A stretch of 64,000 nucleotides of DNA from Ruminiclostridium josui JCM 17888 (lineage in GTDB: Bacteria; Bacillota; Clostridia; Acetivibrionales; DSM-1351). Of this stretch, positions 8,235-17,575 are shown piece after piece. How positions within the stretch are numbered: position 1 is the first letter of the stretch; each line of letters opens with the position of its first letter. The stretch spans positions 3,521,001 through 3,585,000 of the forward strand of contig NZ_JAGE01000001.1 in assembly GCF_000526495.1 (NCBI RefSeq), read 5' to 3'. The translations under genes and the position numbers were made by a program. Below the pieces are notes generated by a model. The model saw nothing but the letters and a program-made list of their open reading frames with translations. It did not search any database and had not been told where the DNA came from.

Positions 8235-8608
8235 TATGGGGAAACCCATATTAATTAGGGAATTTACAGGAATTAATCTTTTAATATCATTGTATTAGCA
8301 GCATTATTTATTTTAGTAATTTAGCAGGTGTTCAAAAGATAAAAGCAGTTATTAAGCAGAGATAAGTTACCATCATGTTGAACTATTTGAAGGCTAAAGT
8401 TGATAAGTTAATGAATGTAAGCTATTTTTCTAACTACATATATGAAAAATAGGGGTAGCAGTTGATTAAAAAAGCTATAGCAGTTAATATGGATTTTTAA
8501 TTTCAAAATAAAAAATAGTATGATGGGATTGAAATAAATGGTTTATATACCGATATAAGTATGTGGAGGACTTGTAATAAAATAGTTCTTATAGTTAAAG
8601 GAGGGAGC
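8235..8608. other. Intergenic, AT-rich, one hairpin
   Basis: About 370 nt without a convincing gene. The only structure seen is an inverted repeat (GCTATTTTTC at 8421-8430 with GAAAAATAG at 8444-8452) that could be an operator or weak terminator. Confidence 0.5.
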
Positions 8609-9010
8609 ATGGATAATATAAGATCATATAAAAGGGGTTTAGATTTCCCCAATGAAGGGTTTATACAAGATTCTATTGAAAAATATTTCATTAAATTGGG
8701 GTATAAGCAGCTAAATGAAAAGTTTTCTGACTTTGCATGTGTCAATTCAAACACTGAAGAAAAATGGATTATAGAAGCAAAGGGAAAGACAAAAGCAATA
8801 GGCCTAGATTTTAGAACATGTTTAGGTCAGCTAATTCAAAGAATGGATTCTAGAGATACCCATTATGGAATTGCAGTACCAAATCTTACTCAATATATCA
8901 ATCAATGCAGAATGGTAAAACGATGGATACGTAATGAATTAAATTTATACTGGTTATTTGTAGATAAATACGGAAATGTGGAAGTGTTTGAACCTGACAA
9001 AGAACTTTAA
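8609..9010 (+). CDS. Small PD-(D/E)XK nuclease-like protein
   Basis: 133 residues from ATG 8609, with GGAGGGAGC upstream; the open frame reaches 8561 without a ribosome site. The motifs FSDFACV and WIIEAKGKTK give the D...ExK active-site signature, followed by a helix with conserved LGQLIQRM. This is close to the minimal fold of Mrr-like or predicted restriction-endonuclease-like proteins. An N-terminal block (YKRGLDFPNEGFIQDSIEK) is repeated in a broken copy at about 10786-10884. It is convergent with the XRE regulator gene. Confidence 0.65.
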   Translation: MDNIRSYKRGLDFPNEGFIQDSIEKYFIKLGYKQLNEKFSDFACVNSNTEEKWIIEAKGKTKAIGLDFRTCLGQLIQRMDSRDTHYGIAVPNLTQYINQCRMVKRWIRNELNLYWLFVDKYGNVEVFEPDKEL

Positions 9011-9058
9011 TATAGTATAACCAGCAACCTCGATTGGTAGATAGGTAAAAGATTGGCT

Positions 9059-9082
9059 CTGTGAGTGGTTTAACACTCACAG
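9059..9082. terminator. Hairpin between convergent genes
   Basis: CTGTGAGTG (9059-9067) pairs perfectly with CACTCACAG (9074-9082). There is no T run, but its place between converging genes fits a bidirectional terminator. Confidence 0.5.
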
Positions 9083-9106
9083 GAGGCAGTTAATTTGAGG
9101 ATAATA

Positions 9107-9454
9107 CTATTTTGGTTCTTGTTCACTAATCAGAAGTTCAATAAATTTAGAAATCAGGCGGACATTTTTATCATTGCATTTTGCAAGTAACCTCGCAATA
9201 TTGTCATTTATGTACTCTCTGGAAGAGTAGGTAAAGACGCTGTCTACAAGTAAAAAGTCAGGTGTAACATCAAGAGCATTACAGATTTTAACCAGTGTTT
9301 CAAGACTGGGTATCGAATGATTGCGCTCAATGTTACTAATATAATTGTTTGATAAGCCTGTAATCTCTGCAAGCTGTTCCTGTGTTAGACATTTATTTTC
9401 ACGTGCATTTTTAATTCTAACTCCAAGCATTTTATAATCTATATTCATTATCAT
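9107..9454 (-). CDS. XRE-family (Cro/CI-type) transcriptional regulator
   Basis: About 115 residues. The helix-turn-helix reads RIKNARENKCLTQEQLAEIT, GLSNNYISNIERN and SIPSLETLVKICNALDV, a complete HTH_3/XRE domain, followed by a 45-residue helical tail likely used for dimerisation. The best starts are ATG at 9454 or 9448; an upstream ATG at 9496 has no ribosome site. It is transcribed away from the SLH gene at 9605, with a perfect 16-bp palindrome between them that is a likely operator. It probably represses itself and the exported-protein gene. Confidence 0.85.
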   Translation of the reverse strand: MIMNIDYKMLGVRIKNARENKCLTQEQLAEITGLSNNYISNIERNHSIPSLETLVKICNALDVTPDFLLVDSVFTYSSREYINDNIARLLAKCNDKNVRLISKFIELLISEQEPK

Positions 9455-9501
9455 CACCGAATAAACTTTATCAATTATTGCTTGAAGGATAAACAAACTG
9501 T

Positions 9502-9544
9502 AAGTGTAATTACACTTGAGGTTAGAATCAACTTTTTATATAAT
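9502..9544 (+). promoter_or_regulatory. Palindromic operator overlapping a sigma-A promoter
   Basis: AAGTGTAATTACACTT at 9502-9517 is a perfect palindrome. It overlaps a -35 element (TTGAGG, 9516-9521) whose -10 (TATAAT, 9539-9544) lies at a 17-bp spacing. The promoter drives the SLH gene at 9605. The position between divergent genes suits binding by the XRE regulator. Confidence 0.6.
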
Positions 9545-9604
9545 AGAAATAAATTTTGGAAAGAAATTCTATAGGTTTATATCCTTATCGGTGGAGGGGA
9601 AAAA

Positions 9605-10753
9605 ATGAGTCAATGGTATATAAGGGTTGCAAAAGTTACAAAAATTCTTATGGCTATATTAATATGTTTGATTACATTAGTACAGGTGAATGTAGCTGAT
9701 GCTGAGGAGCTTACACAAGATTTCAGTGATGTTAAAAAGACTGACTGGTTCTACGGTCATGTAATGGATGCACGTAGGGCAGGTTTAGTAGAGGGAACAG
9801 GAAACAACATGTATAAACCTAACGAAGATATCACATATGCACAGTATCTCACGATTATATCAAGGATACTGGACGAGACAGTAGACAGCAAACCGGTATC
9901 AAATCCTTGGTATGCTAAGTTCATTGACTCAGCAAGAGGTTTAGGGGCTCTTGATAAAAATGAGAACGTGAACGCGGTAATAGCGATACCCAGAGAAATG
10001 ATGATTAAGTACACCTGTAAAGCGTTAGGTATTGAGCCTTACACAGGAAATGAAATAATATTCAACGATGTAAAACCTGAAGATGCAGCTTACCTTAATG
10101 CGGCATATCATGAGTATTTAACAGAAGGCACAAAGGTATTGGGAAAAGACAAGAGAAACTTTGGTTTTGGTGAAACTGCAACACGCGCCCAGCTCGCTGC
10201 TATGGCACTTCGCATCAAAGAGTATCATGAAAACCCAGTGGCTTATAAGGAAAAAGCAGCTCAGGAAAGAAAAGCAGCAGAAGCAAACTGGCAAAAGGCA
10301 GAGGATGCTAAAAAGGCACAATATTCAATAAAATCTACTGATATCCAAGGCAAGATGGTGAGCGCTGAAAAATCAAGAATATTCATTGAAGAAGCCTTAA
10401 AAGGCATAAAAGTGAACTCGGATATGTCAGTAACAGTTACTATTCCAGATATTCTTCCGGAAGGTTGGGTATGGAGAATAAGAGTCGGGTGCACAGAAAA
10501 GGACGGAAGTTGGGGAACACTTATTACTACTAGTGATATAGTGGTAGGGCAAACAATAACAGTTAAACCATACACAGCAGCATCCAACATCAAAGAGTAT
10601 ACAGTAAAAATAGAGTTTGATAACGGTATAAGCACCGCATTCAAAGGTGGTGTAGGGTCTGGAATGTACATTTCTAAAGACTTGATAAAAGGTGGGAAAT
10701 ACGTCTACGTATACGGAAAAGGCTTCACAGAGAGACCAAGCTACAATCCCTAG
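9605..10753 (+). CDS. Exported S-layer-homology (SLH) domain protein
   Basis: 382 residues. Residues 1-32 form a signal peptide (basic start, hydrophobic core, cleavage after about VADA). Three SLH repeats follow (about 39-90, 102-147 and 152-206; for example DFSDVKKTDWFYGHVMDARR and ATRAQLAAMALRIKEYH), which normally bind pyruvylated wall polymer. After an Ala/Lys/Glu-rich linker (208-245) there is a C-terminal beta-rich region without a known family. GGTGGAGGGG precedes the ATG. A paralogue with the same SLH block is at 26721. It likely places a protein on the cell surface on behalf of the element. Confidence 0.85.
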   Translation: MSQWYIRVAKVTKILMAILICLITLVQVNVADAEELTQDFSDVKKTDWFYGHVMDARRAGLVEGTGNNMYKPNEDITYAQYLTIISRILDETVDSKPVSNPWYAKFIDSARGLGALDKNENVNAVIAIPREMMIKYTCKALGIEPYTGNEIIFNDVKPEDAAYLNAAYHEYLTEGTKVLGKDKRNFGFGETATRAQLAAMALRIKEYHENPVAYKEKAAQERKAAEANWQKAEDAKKAQYSIKSTDIQGKMVSAEKSRIFIEEALKGIKVNSDMSVTVTIPDILPEGWVWRIRVGCTEKDGSWGTLITTSDIVVGQTITVKPYTAASNIKEYTVKIEFDNGISTAFKGGVGSGMYISKDLIKGGKYVYVYGKGFTERPSYNP

Positions 10754-10785
10754 TCTAAAGATTGAACAATAGAGTATAAATGTAT

Positions 10786-10884
10786 ACAAAAGGGGTTTAG
10801 ATTACCCCAATGAAGGGTTTATACAAGATTCTATTGAAAAACACTTTTTTCAATTGGGATATAATACAAAATTTACTAAAAAAA
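10786..10884 (+). pseudogene. Truncated copy of the small nuclease-like gene
   Basis: Translated in frame, this stretch reads YKRGLDYPNEGFIQDSIEKHF and continues FQLGYNTKF, matching residues 7-35 of the intact protein encoded at 8609. It has no start, no active-site motif and no stop of its own family, and the next gene begins 23 nt later. Several nucleotide differences show that it is not a very recent copy. Confidence 0.7.
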
Positions 10885-10906
10885 CAATCAAAAGGGTGGG
10901 AAATCA

Positions 10907-12445
10907 ATGAAAAAATCTTTATTATCACTTGTATTAGCACTGGTAATGGTTGTGAGTCTATGCAGTACGGCTTTCGCTTATGAGAATATAGGTATAGACA
11001 GCAGCTTAAGCCCAGAAGGCAGGGCTACTTTAAAATATCCCGAGGTATATTACAAGGTAGCTAATAGAATCTATAATGACTACATGGCGGGAAAGACTAC
11101 AACAGAAATATGGCTCAAGGGTGTGGAATTTAAAGCAATTCAATCAAATGGTGACGACTATGTAAATACTATACTATCAAGGTTAGACGGTACAGTAGCG
11201 GATTTGACCGTCACAAAAGATGGAAATATCACTAAGATAAAAGCCGTGACACGCACGATGAAAGACTATATCAATTCAGACAAGTTAAATGAGGCATTAG
11301 ACAAGCTGATAGCAGAAACAGACAAGTTCAGTAACATAAAAGATAAACTTGGTTACATTAATGATAAAATTGCTAAAGAGTGTGAATACGACAGAAGTGT
11401 TCTAGGTCAAACGGCTGAAGATGTATTAATAAATAAAGCGGCTGTATGTGGTGGATTTGCTAACTTTGTACATGAGGTATGCAAGCGGTTGGGTGTGAAA
11501 GAGTCACCCATAATGACCAAAGATGGATATCATATATTCAACATAGTACATGTGGATGGTAAATGGCAAGTGTGGGATTTAACATATTCTGTATCACTTA
11601 AAGCAAATCACGGTAAGCAGGTACTTTATCATGCGGAGCCGAGGGCAGACGGAGAGTGGGACATGGTAAAGGGACCTGGAGAAAGACAATATTTCTTAAT
11701 GGAAATAGGCACACCAAGATATGCAAAATACATTAAGGATATTGGAACGACAGATTATGACTTCGGTCTATCAGAAGCTTTTAAGTCTATCAAATATCCG
11801 GGAGAGGGCAAATTAGACTTGTCACTAACAGGTTTAGAGGTACCCGTTACTTCAAGTGGAGAAACACCTAAACCAACAGAACAGCCTAAACCGACTCCAA
11901 CTCCTACACCTGATAACAGTGGGGTAATATCCATAGTAGTAGACGAGAACGGTAACCTTGTTATAGTTGACCCTAATAAACCGAAAGAAACACCTAAACA
12001 AACACCTCCTGCAAATGTAAAAGCTAAGCCTACAAAGTCAAGTGTTGTAATAGACGGTAAAAAAGTAGCTTTTGAGGCATATAATATCAATGGTAATAAC
12101 TATTTCAAATTGAGAGACATAGCAGCGGCTATAAACGGAACCAAAAAGAATTTTGAAGTGCAATGGGATGGCGCAAATAACGCTATACAGATAACTAAGA
12201 ACAAGAAATACACTGTGACCGGTGGTGAACTTGCAGTAGCTCAAAATCCAACTGAAAAGGACGCAAAGCTAACTACATCTAAGATATATGTAAATGGCAA
12301 GCTGGTTAATTTTACTGCTTATAATATAAACGGTAATAATTACTTTAAATTAAGGGATGTAGCAGCAGAAATTAATTTTGGTGTCTTATGGGATGGAGCA
12401 GCTAACACTATAAGGGTGGATACAAAGGTAGATTACACGGAGTAA
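10907..12445 (+). CDS. Exported transglutaminase-like protein with two copper-amine-oxidase-type repeats
   Basis: 512 residues. A signal peptide covers 1-24. A transglutaminase/protease-like core at about 135-240 carries the triad C (AAVCGGFANF), H (GYHIFNIVHVDGKW) and D (VWDLTY). A proline/threonine linker (about 320-365) is followed by two repeats of the copper amine oxidase N-terminal (stalk) domain type (INGNNYFKLRDIAAAI near 390 and INGNNYFKLRDVAAEI near 480), which in clostridia are wall-associated modules. It may cross-link or cleave surface proteins; substrates are unknown. GGGTGGG precedes the ATG, and a terminator follows at about 12.55 kb. Confidence 0.85.
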   Translation: MKKSLLSLVLALVMVVSLCSTAFAYENIGIDSSLSPEGRATLKYPEVYYKVANRIYNDYMAGKTTTEIWLKGVEFKAIQSNGDDYVNTILSRLDGTVADLTVTKDGNITKIKAVTRTMKDYINSDKLNEALDKLIAETDKFSNIKDKLGYINDKIAKECEYDRSVLGQTAEDVLINKAAVCGGFANFVHEVCKRLGVKESPIMTKDGYHIFNIVHVDGKWQVWDLTYSVSLKANHGKQVLYHAEPRADGEWDMVKGPGERQYFLMEIGTPRYAKYIKDIGTTDYDFGLSEAFKSIKYPGEGKLDLSLTGLEVPVTSSGETPKPTEQPKPTPTPTPDNSGVISIVVDENGNLVIVDPNKPKETPKQTPPANVKAKPTKSSVVIDGKKVAFEAYNINGNNYFKLRDIAAAINGTKKNFEVQWDGANNAIQITKNKKYTVTGGELAVAQNPTEKDAKLTTSKIYVNGKLVNFTAYNINGNNYFKLRDVAAEINFGVLWDGAANTIRVDTKVDYTE

Positions 12446-12549
12446 AAAGCATTCAAATAGTTTTCAGGTCAAAAACTACAAGTGAAGATACCAATAGATA
12501 ATTAAACGGTAATCTGGCGGGTATAAAATGAATTTAATATTTTCTAATA

Positions 12550-12587
12550 AGTTACAACATTTAAAATGTGTTGTAGCTTTTTTTATT
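12550..12587 (+). terminator. Terminator
   Basis: AGTTACAACAT pairs with ATGTGTTGTAGCT, followed by seven T. Confidence 0.8.
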
Positions 12588-12736
12588 GCTTTTTAAGCCT
12601 AAAAAGTTACATATTATTTAATAATTATTAGATGTGAAATAAGGGGTTAATGGAACAAGTGATACAGTAGGAAAATAAAAACTGGCTTTAAAAGCAGGAG
12701 CTGTTAAGTTTTTAGTAAAGACAGGTATGCAATATG

Positions 12737-12750
12737 AGTAATGCATTACT
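12737..12750. promoter_or_regulatory. Perfect 14-bp palindrome, possible operator
   Basis: AGTAATGCATTACT lies 78 nt before the start of the large ATPase gene. It could bind a dimeric regulator; no partner is identified. Confidence 0.35.
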
Positions 12751-12827
12751 GAATAATATCAGTAGGGAAGATCAGTAGCAATGCACGGCTATTTATACAT
12801 GAATAGCTGGTTTAGGGGGTGGGTAGC

Positions 12828-15800
12828 TTGAGTCAAGAGTATAGAATGAATATAGCTGAGCAAAAAGCACAGTTAATAAACGGTTTATCAGGTTCCCAAG
12901 CTAGTGCAAGGCGGTTGAAATATAATATGTACTTAAGGTATGGAGATATTGCTCAGGCTATATACTCTGACCGTTCAAAAGAAGGACTTATTAGAGGAAA
13001 TCCGGAGGCATTTATTGTTCTTGCTGATGACACTATAAGTAAATGGGCTTTTATAAATAAAATTCGGTGTGAAGATTTTAAAGCTGCTGAGGTAATATAT
13101 CCGGAACTAAAGAGATTATTTACAAATCTGCAAGAATTACAAAAGGGCATGTCAAAATTAGAAGAATGGACAGGAAAAAGAAAAAGAGATGTATCCTATG
13201 AAGAGTTTGTGCGTGGTTTATCCTCTTTCAAGGCTGACAGCATTATACCTCTATTAGATGATATGGAAAAAATTGATGAGGATATTGACTTAGAAATAGA
13301 GGACACCGGATATTTTGTTGAAAACGAGGAAATTGATAATGAACAGCCTATAAATAAAGAAATGGAACATGGAATTGGTGTAAAAAACGTAAACAGTATT
13401 GATTATGTAACACTAAATAGGCAAATTGCAGAAGCAGAAGCTGATCTAACCAGTGGTCAGTTGGATGCAGAATCAGAGCAAGCTGTAAGAATACTTATAA
13501 ATGAGCTGAAACAGTTTAAAGATGAAGAATTATCCGGCACAAAAGAGACACTGGAAGTTAAGGATGAATACGCCGGAGGTAGGACTGAAAGCATAAATAT
13601 ATTAAGAGAAATTGGAGCGAGTTTTGAGTTTACAAGGAGGGAAATTAAGGCACTAGAAAAGGCATTTGCTTCTGTAAACTACAATATCAAGGAAGATGAA
13701 GAATTTGCACTGACAAATTTTGTTGCAGTTCGTAGAGCAGATTTTTCAGCTACATTCATATTTTCTACTTTAGGGTTAATAAAAAGCAAACGGAAATTAA
13801 TAAGGGATGTATTCCTAGCACATACTGGCTATGATTCCTTCGGTGAAATTGATAATGCTCCTTATAACAGGCAAGATTGGTGGGCTATAGAATGTATCAC
13901 AAAAAACAAGAAGTTTACAGTGGCCGAGTGGCCTGGAACAGCTTTACCTGAATATAAAGACTTAGGAAACCTTAAGAAAATATGGGTTGGTTCATCGCTT
14001 CGTGAGAAGCATCTAACAATGGACTGGCTGGACGCTCAGAACTCCTTTAACCTTATAGGCGGTAAGTCACGTTCGGGTAAAACTTGTCTATCACATTCAC
14101 TGTTAATACAGGGTATATGTGGTGGTGTATTACCTACCTTCTTAGACTGGAAACCAGAAGGTTCTGACCTATATAAAGAGTTGGGATTCTTTGCAGTACA
14201 GAGAGATGCAAGAGCTTGGTTACCTCAGGGTATGCAACAAGGACTTCACCTGCTGAACATATTGGACGCATTAGCTTGGTTAAAGTCAATGAGTTTTGTA
14301 TGGAGCAACAGGGAAATAGCAGGTAAGAGGGACTTTGATAAGAATAAGTTGGCAACTCCTGACGACCCTAGCTTACTTTTCGTATTTGACGAGATAGCAG
14401 CCTTCATAGGTACTGTAGGCAGTATAAGAATAGGTAAGAAAAGTGAAAAGGATATGACACCCCAGGAAAAGGCAATAAAGACAGTAACTGATTTTGCTGA
14501 ATCTACCTTTAAGGGATTAAACGCCTGCTTAGCAGCTTGTGCAACATACGGTGTAAAGTTTATGGGTATCACTCAGGACATAATGATGTCTGATACAGTA
14601 TGGAGTGACAAAGCATGGGGCGGAGACGAAGGTAAGAACTTCAGAAAGAAAATGTTAAATACATTCTGGGGTCGTGGTACCGTTCGTGGAATAGATTGTC
14701 CTATCACTGAACAAAAAGAAAGGTCATACGTTAATATGGGTATGGGCCGTTTTGGTTTTGAACAGAACGGTGTAGGAACAACCTTTAGAGCATTAAGAAT
14801 AGACAACTCAGAGAACCCAAGCTTCCCTGGAATGGACGCTAAAGCAGTATTAACAAATTGTTTGAACGCAGTAGGAAAAGGTTTACCTGAGAATAGGTAC
14901 TCCTACTTCTCAGCTTTGTTGAATTCTGTGAAGAGTACTCCGGAGTTCCAAGCGATAATCGCAGCTGTGCATAAAGGATTCTGCGGTGTAGGCACTGGAG
15001 AAATTGAGAACAAATACAACTCTGGTACATTTGTAAATGAGTTTAATTCATATGAAGATAAAAAAGCTCCTGCTGAGAATAAATCATCATATAAAATTGC
15101 AAACATCAAGCCTGATACAGGAAGTACAATGTTTAATGATTTACAAGCGAAAAGAATAGTTAATGATAAACAATTGGAGATAGAAAGAAAAGCAAGGGAA
15201 GCATTTGAAAGTTCTATAGAAATGCAAAAGGTTGATGGTAAGACAGGTGTAAATGTAAAGGACACCAGTAATTTAGGTGATATGTCAGATGAAGAAATAA
15301 TGAAGGCTATTAATGACACAGCAATGGGTATTGAGGATATTTATCCTGTAATAGTAGAGAATAATAATCAGCCTGCAACAAGCATGAAAGGTGTAAATGG
15401 CAGATTAAGTATACTTGACACAACAAAAATAAATAACTATTCAAAGCTGAATAATGAGAATAGCATTGATTGTCGCAATGCTGGAGCAGGCTCCTTGTCA
15501 TGGATAGAAAAAATAATGCTGAATACACCTATTGGAGCAGAAAGATACATAAAGAAAATTTGGAACTCAATTATAGACTGTATTTTAAGTCGTGGGTACA
15601 AAAGAGCTCATATTACAAGGGTTAGCATATATGGAGGACAGCTATACATAAATGGAAAGATAGTGAACTTAAATGGGGTAGTAGGCGGATTTGAATGTAT
15701 AAGGCTAAAGGACATGGTGTCATTTAGGAGCCTATTTAAGAAATTCTTTATGATAAGGGAACTGCGTATAGATGAAGAAATGCTGAACGTAGCAGTCATG

Positions 15801-16223
15801 GAGTTTGGAGATAATGCAATAGAACAGCTTTTCAAAATGGCTCAAAAGCTGGAGTTTATTTACATACAAACTGAAAATTCTGAAGTCATAGGTATTAATA
15901 GGTTATCAGTACAAAGACTTTCAACAAAACAGCTGGTGGAAAAAAGTAAAATGTCAAATGATATGGATCTTCATTGTATTAATCATAGTAATAAAAAGTG
16001 GAAGCAAAGAGCAGCTGGAGAAAACATTTGGGGTTGGAAGCTTGCAAAAAGCTCCATATCAATGGCAGGAAAAATGTTTATGGCTAAAAATAATCCAAGC
16101 GTTGGTAAAGCAGCCATATATGCAGGCGTAGGATTTTTAGCAGGTACAATAGGTGGAGTTGCATACGGAACAGTTAGATTGGCAAGGGGAATAAGTAACC
16201 TTGTCAATTTATTTAAGAAATGA
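12828..16223 (+). CDS. Large FtsK/HerA/VirD4-like P-loop ATPase with C-terminal hydrophobic segment
   Basis: About 1131 residues from TTG 12828 (AGGGGGTGGG just upstream) or 1134 from GTG 12819. Residues 1-250 are charged and helical. The motor domain has Walker A GGKSRSGKT (411-419), the DNA-pump-like TFLDWKPEGSDLYKE strand, Walker B LLFVFDE (D521, E522) and a later GITQD that matches the sensor Gln of FtsK/T4CP proteins. The last 45 residues hold a glycine-rich hydrophobic stretch (AAIYAGVGFLAGTIGGVAYG) and a basic end. The nearest roles are conjugative coupling protein or FtsK/TraB-like DNA translocase. No relaxase or T4SS gene is visible nearby, so the transfer role is inference. Confidence 0.75.
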   Translation: MSQEYRMNIAEQKAQLINGLSGSQASARRLKYNMYLRYGDIAQAIYSDRSKEGLIRGNPEAFIVLADDTISKWAFINKIRCEDFKAAEVIYPELKRLFTNLQELQKGMSKLEEWTGKRKRDVSYEEFVRGLSSFKADSIIPLLDDMEKIDEDIDLEIEDTGYFVENEEIDNEQPINKEMEHGIGVKNVNSIDYVTLNRQIAEAEADLTSGQLDAESEQAVRILINELKQFKDEELSGTKETLEVKDEYAGGRTESINILREIGASFEFTRREIKALEKAFASVNYNIKEDEEFALTNFVAVRRADFSATFIFSTLGLIKSKRKLIRDVFLAHTGYDSFGEIDNAPYNRQDWWAIECITKNKKFTVAEWPGTALPEYKDLGNLKKIWVGSSLREKHLTMDWLDAQNSFNLIGGKSRSGKTCLSHSLLIQGICGGVLPTFLDWKPEGSDLYKELGFFAVQRDARAWLPQGMQQGLHLLNILDALAWLKSMSFVWSNREIAGKRDFDKNKLATPDDPSLLFVFDEIAAFIGTVGSIRIGKKSEKDMTPQEKAIKTVTDFAESTFKGLNACLAACATYGVKFMGITQDIMMSDTVWSDKAWGGDEGKNFRKKMLNTFWGRGTVRGIDCPITEQKERSYVNMGMGRFGFEQNGVGTTFRALRIDNSENPSFPGMDAKAVLTNCLNAVGKGLPENRYSYFSALLNSVKSTPEFQAIIAAVHKGFCGVGTGEIENKYNSGTFVNEFNSYEDKKAPAENKSSYKIANIKPDTGSTMFNDLQAKRIVNDKQLEIERKAREAFESSIEMQKVDGKTGVNVKDTSNLGDMSDEEIMKAINDTAMGIEDIYPVIVENNNQPATSMKGVNGRLSILDTTKINNYSKLNNENSIDCRNAGAGSLSWIEKIMLNTPIGAERYIKKIWNSIIDCILSRGYKRAHITRVSIYGGQLYINGKIVNLNGVVGGFECIRLKDMVSFRSLFKKFFMIRELRIDEEMLNVAVMEFGDNAIEQLFKMAQKLEFIYIQTENSEVIGINRLSVQRLSTKQLVEKSKMSNDMDLHCINHSNKKWKQRAAGENIWGWKLAKSSISMAGKMFMAKNNPSVGKAAIYAGVGFLAGTIGGVAYGTVRLARGISNLVNLFKK

Positions 16224-16308
16224 CTTTCTATAAAGAAGGGAGGACAGAAGAATTTAAGTTACAAATGTTGCAAATAAAATAAACTATTTGAGATTGGGGG
16301 AAATCAGA

Positions 16309-16761
16309 ATGAATAAGTCAGTTGCTATTATTAATAGCGAGGCAGCAAGCCTGCAGGATGAAATTATGAGGTTAAAAGCAGAAAATCTTCTCTTACAAGA
16401 CAAGTTATCTGATCAAGCTGAAGCAATAAAATTATGTAATAAAACTGAATATAAGAGGGCAATAAAGCTTGTTGAAGAGAACAAAAAGTTAAAGAAAGTC
16501 TGCGAAGAAAAAGACGAGAGAATACAAATATTAAAGAGCATAATCACCAGTGACTTTGAGCTCATAAGGCGAGTAAGAAAGGTAGCGAAACCTCAGTTTA
16601 ATGAAAAGCAATTAAGACAGCTAATTAAATTAGACTATACTGCAAAAGACTTAGCATATGTAATAGATATGAATTATGATATTGAAGAATTCATAAAATA
16701 TTGCAAATTAAGAGACGAAGAAAAGAATAATGGACAAAAAGATACTGAAGCAGCTAAATAA
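16309..16761 (+). CDS. Coiled-coil protein with C-terminal helix-turn-helix-like region
   Basis: 150 residues from ATG 16309, with GGGGGAAA upstream. Residues 8-85 form a heptad-rich coiled coil. The end (NEKQLRQLIKLDYTAKDLAY, then VIDMNYDIEEFIKYC) looks like a degenerate helix-turn-helix. It is one of four proteins in the element with this coiled-coil/HTH plan (also 16907, 25317 and 25866). It follows the ATPase gene by 85 nt and is closed by a terminator. Confidence 0.65.
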   Translation: MNKSVAIINSEAASLQDEIMRLKAENLLLQDKLSDQAEAIKLCNKTEYKRAIKLVEENKKLKKVCEEKDERIQILKSIITSDFELIRRVRKVAKPQFNEKQLRQLIKLDYTAKDLAYVIDMNYDIEEFIKYCKLRDEEKNNGQKDTEAAK

Positions 16762-16780
16762 CTTCTCAAGTTACTTTATT

Positions 16781-16823
16781 AAAGATTGCATTACTGGTAT
16801 GGATAGTATGCAATCTTTTTTAT
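16781..16823 (+). terminator. Terminator
   Basis: AAAGATTGCATTA pairs with TATGCAATCTTTT, followed by T. Confidence 0.85.
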
Positions 16824-16906
16824 TTCATTTTGTGGCTTACAAATATACGTATTAGTAGATATAAAAGTAGATGTGAAATATAGACGAAAATGGAGGTGTA
16901 TGAAAT

Positions 16907-17575
16907 TTGGGTTATTCAATAAGGTTAGCCAACATTCTCAAAGAGATTTCTTTAAATTCATTTAAAGCTGTCCAGCTATTATTAAATGATCGGAAAAACA
17001 TGGGTTTAACCGAGCATGAACGTGATGTAATTAATAACGTAATAGATAGAATCGCTGATGGAGAGCGCGTAGACAAAGAAAAACTGATTGAAGAGCAAGC
17101 TAATAAAATTAACGACTTAGAGGAAAAGTTATTCTTACAGAAATTCCTTTTAATCGATGATGAAAGCCAAAACAAGGTCAGAGAGATTCTCAAAGAAAAT
17201 GAGAGATTAAAAGCAGAGGTAGCCTCTTTAAATGATATGATTCAATTAATAAAAAATGATGATCCGGCAGATGAAAGAATGAGGCTGGTAAAGGTAAGTG
17301 TTATTCAGCAGTTGGTGGCTGAAAACAACAGATTGAAGAGAGAGAATGAAGAGATTAATAATTTAGCGAATCTAGGGCAAAAAATGATAGAACAGCAGAA
17401 GAAAGGTAGGAGCAAAAGGAAAGATATTAAGGACAGTGAGATTAAAAGATTGCTTGCTCTTGGGTTCAATGCACATCAGATTTATAAAGATTACAATAAC
17501 AGAGGTATAAAATGCAGTTTTCAAGCAATCAGAAATAGAATTGAGAAGATGAAAAAGGAAGGGGTGATTACATGA
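16907..17575 (+). CDS. Coiled-coil / helix-turn-helix protein
   Basis: 222 residues starting at TTG 16907 after GGAGGTG. Residues 60-155 form a long coiled coil. The C-terminal 45 residues (DSEIKRLLALGFNAHQIYKD, then SFQAIRNRIEKMKKEG) form a helix-turn-helix of the resolvase/HTH-like sort. The stop overlaps the ATG of a tiny membrane protein (ATGA). A DNA- or complex-scaffolding role is possible; there is no known family. Confidence 0.7.
   Translation: MGYSIRLANILKEISLNSFKAVQLLLNDRKNMGLTEHERDVINNVIDRIADGERVDKEKLIEEQANKINDLEEKLFLQKFLLIDDESQNKVREILKENERLKAEVASLNDMIQLIKNDDPADERMRLVKVSVIQQLVAENNRLKRENEEINNLANLGQKMIEQQKKGRSKRKDIKDSEIKRLLALGFNAHQIYKDYNNRGIKCSFQAIRNRIEKMKKEGVIT

Larger units (their letters stand above)
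12446..12827. other. Intergenic region upstream of the large ATPase
   Basis: Contains a terminator (12550-12587) and a perfect 14-bp palindrome (12737-12750). No gene is visible. Translation of the downstream ATPase starts at its right edge. Confidence 0.6.

Noticed and set aside
10427..10789. Minus-strand frames opposite the SLH and transglutaminase genes
   Set aside because: They are shadows of strongly supported plus-strand genes with signal peptides and ribosome sites.
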